Shown: in pieces, positions 11,080-21,925 of the stretch
How the letters are laid out: each line of letters begins with the position of its first letter
How positions within the stretch are numbered: position 1 is the stretch's first letter
Origin: Melastoma dodecandrum
Taxonomy: Eukaryota > Streptophyta > Magnoliopsida > Myrtales > Melastomataceae
Direction of reading: 5' to 3'
Assembly (NCBI GenBank): GCA_029817715.1
Contig: JARUPY010000607.1
Span: forward strand, 4,092,001 to 4,156,000
Length of the DNA stretch: 64,000 nt
Translations under genes and position numbers: made by a program
The notes under the pieces: generated by a model
Database searches by the model: none
Told to the model about the DNA's origin: nothing
Seen by the model: the letters and a program-made list of their open reading frames with translations, nothing else

Positions 11080-11453
11080 ATCGGTTTCGCTCAGCAGGCT
11101 AGGGCCGATTGAACCTGCCCCTCCTGTACATATACTGTCGAGGCTGTCGTTACAGGACTGCACGCACCCCATTCACATCTGCCCCAGGCACCGGCTTCCC
11201 CTTGGTAGAATCGAACCCTACAGGAATCCCCAATTTCTTCATAAGCTCCATCACATCGTTGTCGCCCACTCCATCGACCTCAGTCCTGTCCCCGCCGTTC
11301 TCCTTCTCCTTACTATCCTTCTTCCCACGCTGCTCCTTAACAATCCCGTCCAGGAACTCGGAAGCAGCCGCCTTCTGTCTTTCTTTCATGGTGCCGGTCC
11401 CGATCGCGGTCCCTAGGGTACCTGTAGTCCCGGTCCCGCTCCCTGTCGCCCAT
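11080..11453 (-). pseudogene. Dead copy of the U4/U6.U5 tri-snRNP 27 kDa protein gene
   Basis: From an ATG at 11453 the frame reads MGDRERDRDYRYPRDRDRDR, the start of the Arg/Asp-rich N-terminus, then shifts frame. A second frame gives KAAASEFLDGIVKEQ and MKKLGIPVGFDSTKGKPVPG, the conserved C-terminal part of SNRNP27. The central Arg/Ser region is missing. Beyond GVRAV a TAA at 11150-11152 replaces the expected Lys codon. The same frame continues RQPRQYMYRRGRFNRP and meets a TAG where a Leu is expected. The functional protein would end ERNR shortly after. No intron separates these blocks, which suggests a processed copy. The frameshift plus two in-frame stops make it a pseudogene. Confidence 0.75.
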
Positions 11454-11972
11454 GGAGGTTTAAGGTTTCCGTTGAGACGGGGAGGAGTGAGGCCATTATC
11501 ATTGTTTCAGGATTTTATGCATAAATCAACTTTGCATCACTTTTAAAAGATTAAATACTCGGAAATTTAAGCATTCTTTCAACTTGCCTCAACGATAGAA
11601 GAGAGAGTTAGGAGGATGTATAAATATAATTTATAAACCCTGTCCCTGCCAAGGCCATACATACATAACATATACATGTATCTATATATGGCTAGTAGGA
11701 AGAGGCAAGGCTTGCACGGCGATGGTCGACGAGCAGAGCAAACGGAATCGGAACGCGCAGACCGAGTCCCACCACTGCAAGCAAAACATGGAACACTACG
11801 CAACGAAAGATGTGATATAAATGAAGACAGTCTCCCTCCACCCGTGAAGAAACGGGAAGTTCTTGAACCCGGCTGGCTATGCACAAAGCTCCATCTGGCT
11901 CCAGGTCTCGCTCCCCCATGATCAAGCTGTCGTCGAGAAATTATTAACAGATTGTGGTCTGCTGCATTCACC
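11454..11972. other. Spacer between the snRNP pseudogene and the PPR gene
   Basis: Probably includes the 3' untranslated region of the PPR gene, which ends at 11973 on the minus strand. No other feature was recognised; open frames here are antisense shadows. Confidence 0.5.
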
Positions 11973-14402
11973 CTATCTATCCCTGTTTGTCCTCACCCGT
12001 GCAGCTAATCTACGTAGAGTTTCCTCACTGAAGGAATCATCCCGCTCCCTGTTCTCTGATAAGAAATCCATGGCTTCTCTGTACTTGTGAATTTTGCAGA
12101 AGCCATCCACGATGATGTTGTACGTCAGATCATTAGGCCTGCAATCCTGCTGGATCATATACTCGATGACATCCTCGACTTCCGAAAACATCCCCCGGCC
12201 TGCATAACCGGCTATGAATGTGTTATATGTGAATATACACGGCCTGATACCCCGGGCCGTCATCTCCGAGAAGATCCTGATGGCGTCATGCATCAGTCCC
12301 TGGCGGCAGAAACCTTTGAGGACAGTGTTGTAAGACACAAGGTCTGGTCTTCCCCCGGATTTCCATATACTCCTTAGGATTTCCTCGGCCCGGTGACATT
12401 CTCCGCCTCGCGCGTACATGTCCATCAAGCTGTTGTAAGTGACGAGATCGGGCTGCAACCCGCTGTCATGCAGCGAGCGCATCATTTGATCCGCATGGCC
12501 AAGCATGTTGTGTTTGGCATACATGGACAGCATGGCATTGAACAAAACCAAGTCCGGCTTATATCCATTCTCTTTCAACATCTCAAAAGCTTCCTCCATG
12601 CCTCGTAAGGATCTGCATTTGAAGTAGGCGAGCACGAGGGTTCTTAAAAGGACCCAACTGGGAAAGATATGGCCCTCTTCGATTTCTGCCTCGATTTTCT
12701 CCAGGCCTTCCAAATGCCTGCCTTTTGCATAGCATTGGAGCATCAGCGAGAAGGATGTCTCGTTGGGCCTGAAACCTTTGCTTTTCATGTCGAGCATGAC
12801 AGACTCGGCCGCAGTCCAATCCCCTTTGCGAGCAAGGGCATTCAGGAGCGCGTTGTAGGTAGTAACACACGGGGTAAACCCTGCCTGTATCATCTTGTCA
12901 AACATTTTTGTCGCATCGATACCTGATCCACAGCGACCATATGCAGAGATCAACGTATTGAACGTGTCTCTATCCGGTTCAAAACCACAACTCTTCATTT
13001 CACGGAAAACCCGACTGATGAAGGAATGCATACCATTATTGCCACACACGGCAAGCATAGTATTCCATGTAATTCGGTTCGGGGGACATCCGTTCACCTT
13101 CATCTCACACAGTATCTTTATCATCTCTTCGACGCGGGACTTCTTTCCCAGCATCCCGAGTATAGAATTGTACGTGCAAACATTAGGAACACAGCCCAAA
13201 TCCTTCATCTGTTCGAAGAAACGCAGTGCATAATCCTCCTTCCCGGCTTTACCGTAGGCATTAATGATAATCGTGTAGGTAATTGCATTAGGCATCACAC
13301 CCTCGCCGATCATCTTCTCCATGACCAAATTCGCTTCTTCGTAGAACCCAGACTTCAAATAGGCACCCATGAGCTCGTTGTAAGTGACAGTGTCGGGTGG
13401 GCAATTGCTTTCCTCCATTTCTTTCAAAATGCTCGAAGCCTCCAAGTAAACCCCAGCCTTTCCAAAAACCTGAAGCATGGCATTGTAAGTGACGGTCCCC
13501 ATTTCATAGCCCTCAGACTTCAACCTCGAGAAGAACTCCTTCGCTTCTTCCAGTAAACCCTCTCGTCCACAGGCCGAGATAACCGTACTACAAGTGAACT
13601 CGTCGAAAGCGAGCCCTTTACTCCTCATCTCATCGAGCAGGCCAACAATCTTAAACCACGAACGACCCATCTTCCCGTAAGCATCGAGCATCACATTATA
13701 AGTAACCAAATTGGGATCCATCCCCATCTCCTTCATCCTCCCGAAAAGCTCAACCGCACGCTTGAACTTCCCCGTCCGGACATATGCGTGCAAGATGGTC
13801 GTGTAAGCCCTCACGTCGAGCAAGTAATCCTCAAGACGAAGGGAATCAAACAACCTCACCGCGACGCAGTGCTGGGACTCCCTCCCGAGGATCCTAGCGA
13901 TCAACTCAATTGACTGGCCGTCGAGCTCAAAACCATCCGTGCCAACAGAAACGAGCCACTCGAACAGGGAGACAGCCCTATCCCAGTGACCGGAAAGGTC
14001 CAAGGCCTTGAGCAAGCTAATCAAGTCGAGGTCCAGCAACTCAGCCCTAAACCCAGAGAAGAATGAGGGGAGGGAGCCTGGGGGCTGGCGGAGGATGGTG
14101 TCAAGCATGGACCTGCACCTGGGGGACAAGAAGTCAAGGGAAGGAGGGGAGGCGGGGGGGCGGTGGGTGCGACGGAGGTAGGGGGGGGGGGTGCGGGTGG
14201 TGGTGGCGGTGGCGGTGGTGGTGGTGGAGAGGTGGTGGATGAGGGTGTCGAGGGGAAAGGAAGGCGGGGTTGGGGGGTGAGGTGGGAGGCTGAGGGGGGC
14301 TGCGGGGTTGAAGCGGAGGGGATTGGAAGGAGGGGGTGGTTGTGGTTTCGGGGGGGTTGGGAATGTGTAGACGGGGCGGTTGGGAAACAGGGTTCCCTCC
14401 AT
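11973..14402 (-). CDS. PPR10: P-class pentatricopeptide repeat protein, PPR10 type, chloroplast
   Basis: A single exon of 809 codons. The N-terminus MEGTLFPNRP is followed by a Pro/Thr/Ser-rich stretch to about residue 90, a likely plastid transit region. From about residue 130 to 790 the protein is a run of about 18 PPR motifs of 35 residues, for example ending VTYNAMLQVFGKAG, VTYNELMGAYLKSG and TYNSLMDMYARGG. No E or DYW editing domain or SMR domain is present. The N-terminus, the block NRITWNTMLAVCG and the overall size match maize PPR10 and its Arabidopsis counterpart (At2g18940). Maize PPR10 binds the atpI-atpH and psaJ-rpl33 intergenic RNAs, blocks exonucleases and raises atpH translation; the same role here is an inference. 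The N-terminal codons are extremely G/C-rich on this strand (poly-Pro). Confidence 0.85.
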   Translation of the reverse strand: MEGTLFPNRPVYTFPTPPKPQPPPPSNPLRFNPAAPLSLPPHPPTPPSFPLDTLIHHLSTTTTATATTTRTPPPYLRRTHRPPASPPSLDFLSPRCRSMLDTILRQPPGSLPSFFSGFRAELLDLDLISLLKALDLSGHWDRAVSLFEWLVSVGTDGFELDGQSIELIARILGRESQHCVAVRLFDSLRLEDYLLDVRAYTTILHAYVRTGKFKRAVELFGRMKEMGMDPNLVTYNVMLDAYGKMGRSWFKIVGLLDEMRSKGLAFDEFTCSTVISACGREGLLEEAKEFFSRLKSEGYEMGTVTYNAMLQVFGKAGVYLEASSILKEMEESNCPPDTVTYNELMGAYLKSGFYEEANLVMEKMIGEGVMPNAITYTIIINAYGKAGKEDYALRFFEQMKDLGCVPNVCTYNSILGMLGKKSRVEEMIKILCEMKVNGCPPNRITWNTMLAVCGNNGMHSFISRVFREMKSCGFEPDRDTFNTLISAYGRCGSGIDATKMFDKMIQAGFTPCVTTYNALLNALARKGDWTAAESVMLDMKSKGFRPNETSFSLMLQCYAKGRHLEGLEKIEAEIEEGHIFPSWVLLRTLVLAYFKCRSLRGMEEAFEMLKENGYKPDLVLFNAMLSMYAKHNMLGHADQMMRSLHDSGLQPDLVTYNSLMDMYARGGECHRAEEILRSIWKSGGRPDLVSYNTVLKGFCRQGLMHDAIRIFSEMTARGIRPCIFTYNTFIAGYAGRGMFSEVEDVIEYMIQQDCRPNDLTYNIIVDGFCKIHKYREAMDFLSENRERDDSFSEETLRRLAARVRTNRDR

Positions 14403-14894
14403 TGCCGAGGAAGAGGGAAAGAGGGAGAGGCTTCTCCTCCGTTACGGTGGAAAATATCGCAACTTGCTGGGGGTGGGGATGATTATGGATGATGGGTTTG
14501 GGCCCTTTGTGGGGGGTGTCCCACCCATTCCCTTCCCTCCTTCCGGCTTGGTTTCAGGGGAGTTTTATTACAGACAGCATTGCCTTGTAATAAATTTACT
14601 CTCCCAGGGTAAAAAGCTAACAGGATTTACTCATTTGTATCTATTACGAAACTGTTTCACTTCACCAAGTAGTATCTTTATTCATGGAAGTAACACCGGA
14701 TATTACAGTTACTACTTTGGACAAGAGAATCAATACAGGAGTCCCCAGCACTCCCCCAGAGAGACTAAAAGGGCACGCTGCTAAGCACATCACGGACAGG
14801 TATTTGGAATGCTCGGTGGCCATGCTCGTCTCTGTGGCATCCCCGAGTCATCGCCTATCATAAGCTACATGCACTCGTACTAGCTGACTTGAAG
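14403..14894. other. Spacer between PPR10-like and HPT genes
   Basis: Both neighbours are on the minus strand, so this 490-bp stretch must hold the PPR promoter and the end of the HPT transcript. No clear TATA box was found. Confidence 0.45.
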
Positions 14895-17800
14895 TCATCT
14901 GACCAGCGGTATCAGCAAGTACTCCGCGTAAAACAGCTGCACATTCCGGATTATTGATCAGGAGAGGAGATTATTTTCAGGAAACACAATGCTATGTTTC
15001 TGCTAGACGAGAACAGAAAGTCAGGAAGAAGACGCATCTTTTCTTAGTACCTGCCAAATGAACATGTAGAATGATGTTATAGCGGCCTTGCTCCCGAAAT
15101 CCAGCGATCCCGCCCGGACCCACAACAGCAAGCCCAAAATCAAATGACCAATGACCTGACAAATAAGCCATGTGAGATGAAACAATGAGCTCTGGCACAT
15201 AATTTCGCCATAGTTTCATTGTGAAGGGTGAACAATGAGCTACTGGTTTTACCGTTGTGGCTTTACACCAAAGATTGGAGGAAAATGATCCGAATAGGAT
15301 GGCAACCGCATACGCCATCTCTAGAAGAGCGATACAGATCCAAAAAACCTGACCAGAAGACATGGAACAAATGAGAAGCTTAAGTTTTAGAGTAAATCCA
15401 GAGCCTCAATATGTATGTATAGTGGCACACACCCGCTTTTGACCCAATCGTACTGTAAAAGATCTGATTCCGAACGTTCTATCTCCCTCAATATCCGGTA
15501 TGTCCTGCAAGAAGCCAATGGCCCATCAACATCACCCACAGACAAGTGATTTCCAATAGAAGAAGGCTGACCCCATAAAACTAACAGAATAGCAAAATAT
15601 TATCACCTTAAACAATGCTATGACGACAGAGAAGAAGCTCATGAATGCAGTTGCGAATATCAGGGGCCTCGTGAACACAGCAGGCCTTCCGAATACATGG
15701 GTCTGGACAATGAAATCCCAAAACACAAAATAAATAAATTCATAACCTAAATTGAAAGATCTCATGGGAAACTGAAAAATGAGAATTTGAGCATCGTTAG
15801 TAGGACGGGAGCAAAACAATAATCAGGATCCTAGGTTAACCTATCAACAACCAGTTTAGCATTTCACATAGTGATTAATCTGTTACTACCATTCTGACAG
15901 GATGCAAAGGATTTTACTATCCAAAAGTAACAATGAATGGTGAGGAGCAGAATGACTGAAAGGAGCTACTTTGATAGCTAAGAGTCGAGTTACCTGGATG
16001 TGCAGGAAGAATGCAAGCTGTACAATGACAGCACGCACAGCCAAAATGCACATGGCCGCGACAACAGCGGACCTCTTCCATCTCAACATCGGCAGCTACC
16101 GAGAATCCAAACAACCACATTAGTAATTTTTTCTGACAAATTGACAGCTCTCAAGGTCATTCCAGACCATAAACTCGTGAAAAGTTAAATCTTTTATAGT
16201 CCATGAATACAAAACAAACAAAATGGCATTATTCATTGGGTATGCAAAACTTACTAGATTTTGTCAATTCTACCACCAGACGTGTGGAAGGAAAGCAGTA
16301 GACAAGAGAATACACAAAGTGCAACAGATATGGTCTAATGCACAGTGGTTTACCCGGATCACATTAAGCACAAAAGGTCAGTACAGGGTACTCACATTTA
16401 TAGAATATGCGGTTCCAAGCACAAAGCTGAGGAAGAGAGCCCAGAATAATGGCCATGAACCAACAATCCAACCGACAACAAAACTCTGCAGTTCACAAGG
16501 ATAAAATATCAGCGTATGATTATGATGCCCACCAAATCATTAAGCTAAAAGTATAGTTCAGGTTCAAATAATCCAGGTTGTCAAAGAATAAGCCAACAAA
16601 TTCCAGTTCACAAGCCAAACCCGAAGGTCAACAGAGACCCAAACTCAAGACTAGAGGTGGAGAACAAAGGTAAGGATGAGTTTATCATGCATTAAAAAAG
16701 TCTCATCATACTGGAGCCTGCTTCAGGCCATTGAATAGTAATGACGGTGTAGTGCTCCCTGAATGGTTAAATTGTGGGCAATCTAGATTCAACACCAACC
16801 ATTGACCAATTTGGATAACATAAAGCACGAATAGAGCTCCTCATGGTCGTATAACGCTCCCAAAACATGATAATAATTCATGGCTCTACAAAGACAATGA
16901 CTTCAACAATGCACATGCTGCCGATTCTCTTAGGCTTTATCTTGCAGTGCAGCAAAATGCCTTAAATGAGAACATCTGGTACAGATATGTATCATCATTC
17001 TTTCTCCAAAAGAAATAAAAAAAAAAAAACACAAGATTTGATACGGAAGCTGAGAAACTTGCTATTATGCAAGATTCATTGTCAGTGTATTACTAAAGCA
17101 GCAAGAAAGAACATCTTCGGACAGAGTTACCAAAATGGAAAATGTTGAAACAATAAGAGCTGCAGTTCCAACAGAATATTCTCCAGATGCCAAAGGGAGG
17201 TAAGGTTTGTTGACCTGAAAATATGACAGATTAAAGTGAAACTGCCCTTTATCAAGCAAGAAAAAGCTCCAGCTCAATGGTTCAAAAAGTTTGGATAAAA
17301 TGTAACATCATATAATAGGAGATACTGCAGATACCCGGATAGTTTATAACGCTGAAATAAGCTAAATGAATCAAAATTCCGCTTGACCAGGAGTCCTTGC
17401 TAAAGTTGGCTGGTTCATTTTATTGAATCATCTGCTTTCATTTTACACTATCGTAACGGAATAGCTGATCAAAGCTACAGCAAGGATGGTCCCAATACCA
17501 GTCTGGGTGCAGCTATTAGCACACCAATGACTTTACAGCGGCTGAATTCTAGAGAAAAAAAAATGATGAAAGAATGCTCGGAGAAGAATGACGATGGTGA
17601 TTTCTTCATAGCTATCTTTTTCACACAATCCAACATCATATCCTAGAGCGCTTCAGCTAGTGCAGGGATAGAGGAAGACCGGGTGTGTATGTACATATCC
17701 TTCCATTAGGGAATATGTCAGATTAAGACAATAGAATTACACCAAGCCTCGCTCACGTATCCACTAACTTAATGGATTACCAGAGCAGCATTCTGGAAAA

Positions 17801-19048
17801 TTTTCAACTATGCCAAGAATTTCTACAGAGAAAACAACTAAAATGACTAAATAACTCAGTGAGATGTCATTCATCGGTTAAGAGGGCAGCCTAGCCCTTC
17901 AAATTAACTGCAGTTTTAACAGCTTGAGACAAAATTACCTTGTCAATGTCGATGTCAGATAACTGATTCAGACCCACAATGTAGATGTTCATAAAAAGGG
18001 CAGCAACAACAGCCTGAACAAGAAAGTTTAGTTTCACGAATTAGAAGCCTGACAAAGACTAACAGAGTTTTTCAACATTTCCTGAAAAGCACCTCTAACA
18101 CCCCACTGAAAAAAATTGGAGAGAAATCCGTCATCTTCTCTACTGCTAGGAGAGAAACCGAGACTATACTCAATGCCTGCAGGGATCAACCCAAGAATGA
18201 GGAGGCAAAACAACAAGAATAACAACTACAACAAAAGGAAAACCGAAAAATATGCAAATAATAAGGTGCAGAATTTCAGAAAATTTACACTCAACTGTGC
18301 CTATAACTGTGTGTGGCCGGGAAAACCTGTAAAATGCATCCGCTGCACTTTTAACGGAACCAATTACACCATTTGAATCATAGTCATCGGGCTTCGATTC
18401 AAGAGGTTGTCCTGATGCTGCATTTGCATTCCACTTTCTCTGTCGTCCGCCTTGAAATTGATTTCTTTCCGGAACATTTGTGGGGCAACATTTGGCATGG
18501 TAACCTTTGCTTATGCTCCGGCCTCGGAACCACAAGGCTTCCGCTACTACAGACCCCAAAAGTAAGCCAAGAATCAACCCAGATGCAGGGGAAAAAGGCA
18601 AAAGCAAATCACAGACGCAACCAATAACTCGAACGAAATCACACGGACCACGAATCTCTCCTTACTTCAACCATCGTTCCAAGGAATAGCATTTACCGTT
18701 CCCATGTAATCAGTAACCATGAACTTAACAACACAACCAGAAAAGAGAAAAGAAAAAAGGAAAAAAACAGTAATAACCAAATGACTTACTTGGGAAGCGA
18801 TCCTTGGGAAAATCACCGCCCCAATTCCTGCAACCTGCGAAAACACCCAGAAAAGGTCGAAACTTTCAGCAAAGTAAGCATCACACAAAGAAACCCCATC
18901 ATATCATGGGAAGCTAAAAGTAGAGTGATGAAAGGGGAAAAGAAACGGAGACAAACCAAAGAAAAAAAAAGGGAGAAGAATCAAGGGGTTACTTACCATT
19001 GGAGATTCCTCGAGGCTCAGGGATCCGACCCAGAAGCAAAGACTCCAT
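14895..19048 (-). CDS. VTE2: Homogentisate phytyltransferase (tocopherol synthesis), chloroplast envelope
   Basis: Thirteen exons, given from the start: 18997-19048, 18790-18834, 18296-18546, 18093-18176, 17939-18013, 17131-17214, 16396-16485, 15994-16095, 15607-15702, 15433-15504, 15253-15348, 15051-15155, 14895-14936. They sum to 1194 bases, 397 residues, close to the usual size. The enzyme is a UbiA-type prenyltransferase that joins phytyl diphosphate to homogentisate, the committed step to tocopherols. Residues 1 to about 95 are a Ser/Arg-rich transit region. The first Asp motif NQLSDIDID lies at 160-168 and the second, DIPDIEGD, at 294-301, with about nine membrane segments between and around them. 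The end [13 protein letters not shown] is the family C-terminus. Exon 2 is chosen by phase and is the least certain. The related solanesyl transferase (HST) was considered, but the second half fits HPT better. Confidence 0.92.
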
Positions 19049-20420
19049 CTTTTTGCTGGTCCTCTTTCCCTTTCTCTCTTCCCAACTATGCCTGCACAAA
19101 GAGAGCCGAAGTTCTAACCATCCCAGCTGTCTCACAGGACAAGTAAGGCGTAGGAGTACGAGGGAGCGTGGGACCCTTCCGAGCTATGTTCTAAATTAGC
19201 CTGCCAAAATATTTTACGTTTCAATATATCTACTTTCAAAATTTTTAAAATAATATTTAAAATTAAATTTATAAAAGTCGAATTTAACTTCTTAAATGTT
19301 TCAGATTCGGCCTTTAAAACGTGCGAATTCATTTTTTTAAAATCCAATTTACTTGAGAACGAATAAGGAGAGTCAGCTTATATAAAAAATTAAAGTCATC
19401 CTAATTTTATAAAATCTGAATTTGAGATATTATTTTAAAAATTTTAAAAATGAATATTCTAATACGTGAAATATTTTCGCAGTGATTAATAACAAAACTC
19501 GGACCCTTCCCAGGCTCTCTTGTAATGTAACCCCTTTTTGAAAACGTAAAATGAAAGTGAAAGTGACAAGTAACTGTAACTATCCGATACATAAATTTAT
19601 TTCGACTAAATTTAACACCCTCCCATAAAATTACGAAGAGTTTCATCTTTAAAATTTTCTTTAAATATTTCTAAAGTAAATTTGGAAATTCTAGGATTTT
19701 ACAAATTACAGTTAGTTGTAAAAAGTTTATAGAATATTGTTCGAATTTATAAATTTACATAAATATTATGACTGAAATAACGAATTTGAATTTACATAAA
19801 AGTCGTTATTAATGTAACGACTTTGATTTAAATTGGCAAAACCGTTGTATCATAGAACGATTTCCGTGGGATTTTTTTAGAGTTTTTTATTTTTAAGGCA
19901 AAGTGGCACTATCAAACATCTTTCAGATAAAAAAAAAATGTATCAAACAACGACTTTCCTCTTTTATTTGAATTTTGTTTGGTAAATTTTTTTCTCAACT
20001 AAACTTAGAATAGTACAAACCTATTGAAAATTTGTTGATTGCTATTCTCATTTCGAATTAAAAAAATGCGATCTAAATTGAATTAACGAAAATTATCATC
20101 AAATTTGACGAATTTATTTTTTTTTAGAAAAAAGATAAGAAGTTATAACTAACTATCCTCGAAATTGTTAATTTAAATGGTGTTGAAAATTACCAAACAA
20201 GAATTTCCCAAAATGTCAAATGCGTGTACGGCACAAAAATATGGTTTGTGTATTATTAGGAGGGGGGACAGATTTTTCTTTGAAACAGTGGGAAGGGGAG
20301 GGACCACCACACTCCCCCTCCCTGGTTTTGCTTTAATTGTCCTCATATTAAAATATTTTTTAATAAATAAAGAGTAGGTGGAATGGGAGGCAAATTTCCT
20401 TAAATTTTTAGTTAAAGTTG
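19049..20420. other. AT-rich spacer upstream of HPT
   Basis: It should hold the HPT promoter just above 19048. The rest is AT-rich with no gene. One isolated palindromic module, AAGTCGTTATTAATGTAACG with complementary end, lies at about 19800-19826. Confidence 0.45.
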
Positions 20421-20715
20421 TTGTACAGCATAAATCAAACTATCCTAAAAGCTCAAATTTATAAGTGAAAGAGACACATATTATATATTTTCATTTTCAA
20501 CACTTCCTTCATGCTGAACCACTGTTGTACAGCAGCCAACGCCAACTATCCTAAAATTTCAAACTTGTAGATGAAAGCATGACATATTATATATTTTCAT
20601 TTTCAACATTCCCCTCATGCTGAACCACTATTGTACAGCAGTCAACGCCAACGATTTTAAAAGCTCGAACTTATAGGTGAAAGCGAGACATATTATATAT
20701 TTTCATTTTTAGCGA
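20421..20715. repeat. Tandem repeat, about 105-bp period, nearly three copies
   Basis: The phrase TTGTACAGCA recurs at 20421, 20525 and 20631. Each copy continues with AACTATCCTAAAA-like sequence, GTGAAAG and CATATTATATATTTTCATTT. Copies differ by scattered substitutions, so the array is not recent. No coding capacity. Confidence 0.75.
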
Positions 20716-21083
20716 GTTTGTTTTTTCTAAAAACATTTTGGAATCATTTTCACTAGTTTTTGTCAGTTACTTCTTTTTCCTTTGTCTTCCTAATCACACG
20801 AGGAACTTAAACGAATTGTAATCAACTTTTTTGTGTCTTTCTTATAGTAGTAGCAGTAATGTCTGCCCTTTCTGTCTTTGTCATGTCTGGCTAATGTCCG
20901 ATGTGTACGTTGTCATAATAATGGAAGTGATGTTAATTAGAGAAACATCCAAAGGAATATGCCGCAAATGGGCGAGTCCACGGTAGGGGAGTCCGACCCG
21001 GAACCATGCCGCAATTGATCGCGGGACGACAGAAGGGAACTACGATTCGACTATTCTAGTCACAATGACCTATTATCACCTAT

Positions 21084-21925
21084 TGTTGGATCGTTCAGGT
21101 GCATTAAAAGGGGAGTGAATCAATGATTGTAACTTTTTCGCCCTTTATTAGTGTAAGTGGAAGCGTATTATATCACAGAAGAGCGTTTCTCAGAATGAGA
21201 TCTGCTTCGCTGTAACCGTTACGATTTGATCGAGTAGATTTTCGTACAAGTGTTTGCACGATCATAATGGACATAATAATTTATAGAGGTTCGGCCTTAA
21301 TCAACCTACATCCACTTTTCACCAACGAGGTGATTTCACTATATAATATAATGGGTGCAAAGAGTCCTTGCACTGGGCTTTCGGTTTCTCACAAAGTGAG
21401 ATTTAGAGCCCTTCCACGATCAGCTCCTCACACAGTGGACGTCTTCTCGTTTCCAGCGGAAAGATGCTCACACTCAGAAGTTGATTGCTCAAAGGATTTC
21501 CACACATCACGTTGTCGCTTAGGCATAAGCCTGTCTATCAAAGCACAAAGACAACGTTATGTTAAAGTATAAATCCTCACAAATGATTCCTTACAGTAAA
21601 GAACGACTTCTCTGAGAGCAGCCCGTTTCTGTTTCACTACAGAGGAATGCTTCAGCACTTAATAGCTCGACAGAGGATTTCCACACAGTTTCTGTCTCTT
21701 CTCAAGATGAGCCTGCAGGTACCCAAGAGACAACCACAAAGCCAGTCACTTAGAACAGAAAAGAAACAGAACAGAGATTGGTTCCTCACACAGTAGAACC
21801 TGACTTCTCACACAACGAAGTCGCGGTATCCGTCCTAAACTCAATTCGAATGTGCACGATTACCACAATCGTGACTCGCTGCACTGCACACCCAGTGCCT
21901 AGGGTGGAATTTTCAGCTCCGGTGC
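21084..21925 (-). mobile_element. Truncated 3' LTR of the SIRE-like copia element
   Basis: The segment starts TGTTGGATC at 21084 and is about 90-95% similar by eye to 26081-26870, sharing CTTTTTCGCCC, GGAAGCGTATTATATCAC and TTCACTATATAATATAATGG-type blocks. A 60-bp piece near 21565-21625 is absent from the other LTR. At about 21925 the similarity stops abruptly and pol sequence begins, so the LTR part nearest the coding region has been lost. Confidence 0.7.

Noticed and set aside
14163..14492. Plus-strand Gly-rich open frame
   Set aside because: It is the antisense of the poly-Pro coding start of the PPR gene.
20421..20715. CRISPR-like repeat array
   Set aside because: Repeats are about 105 bp, diverged and contiguous without unique spacers, in a plant genome.
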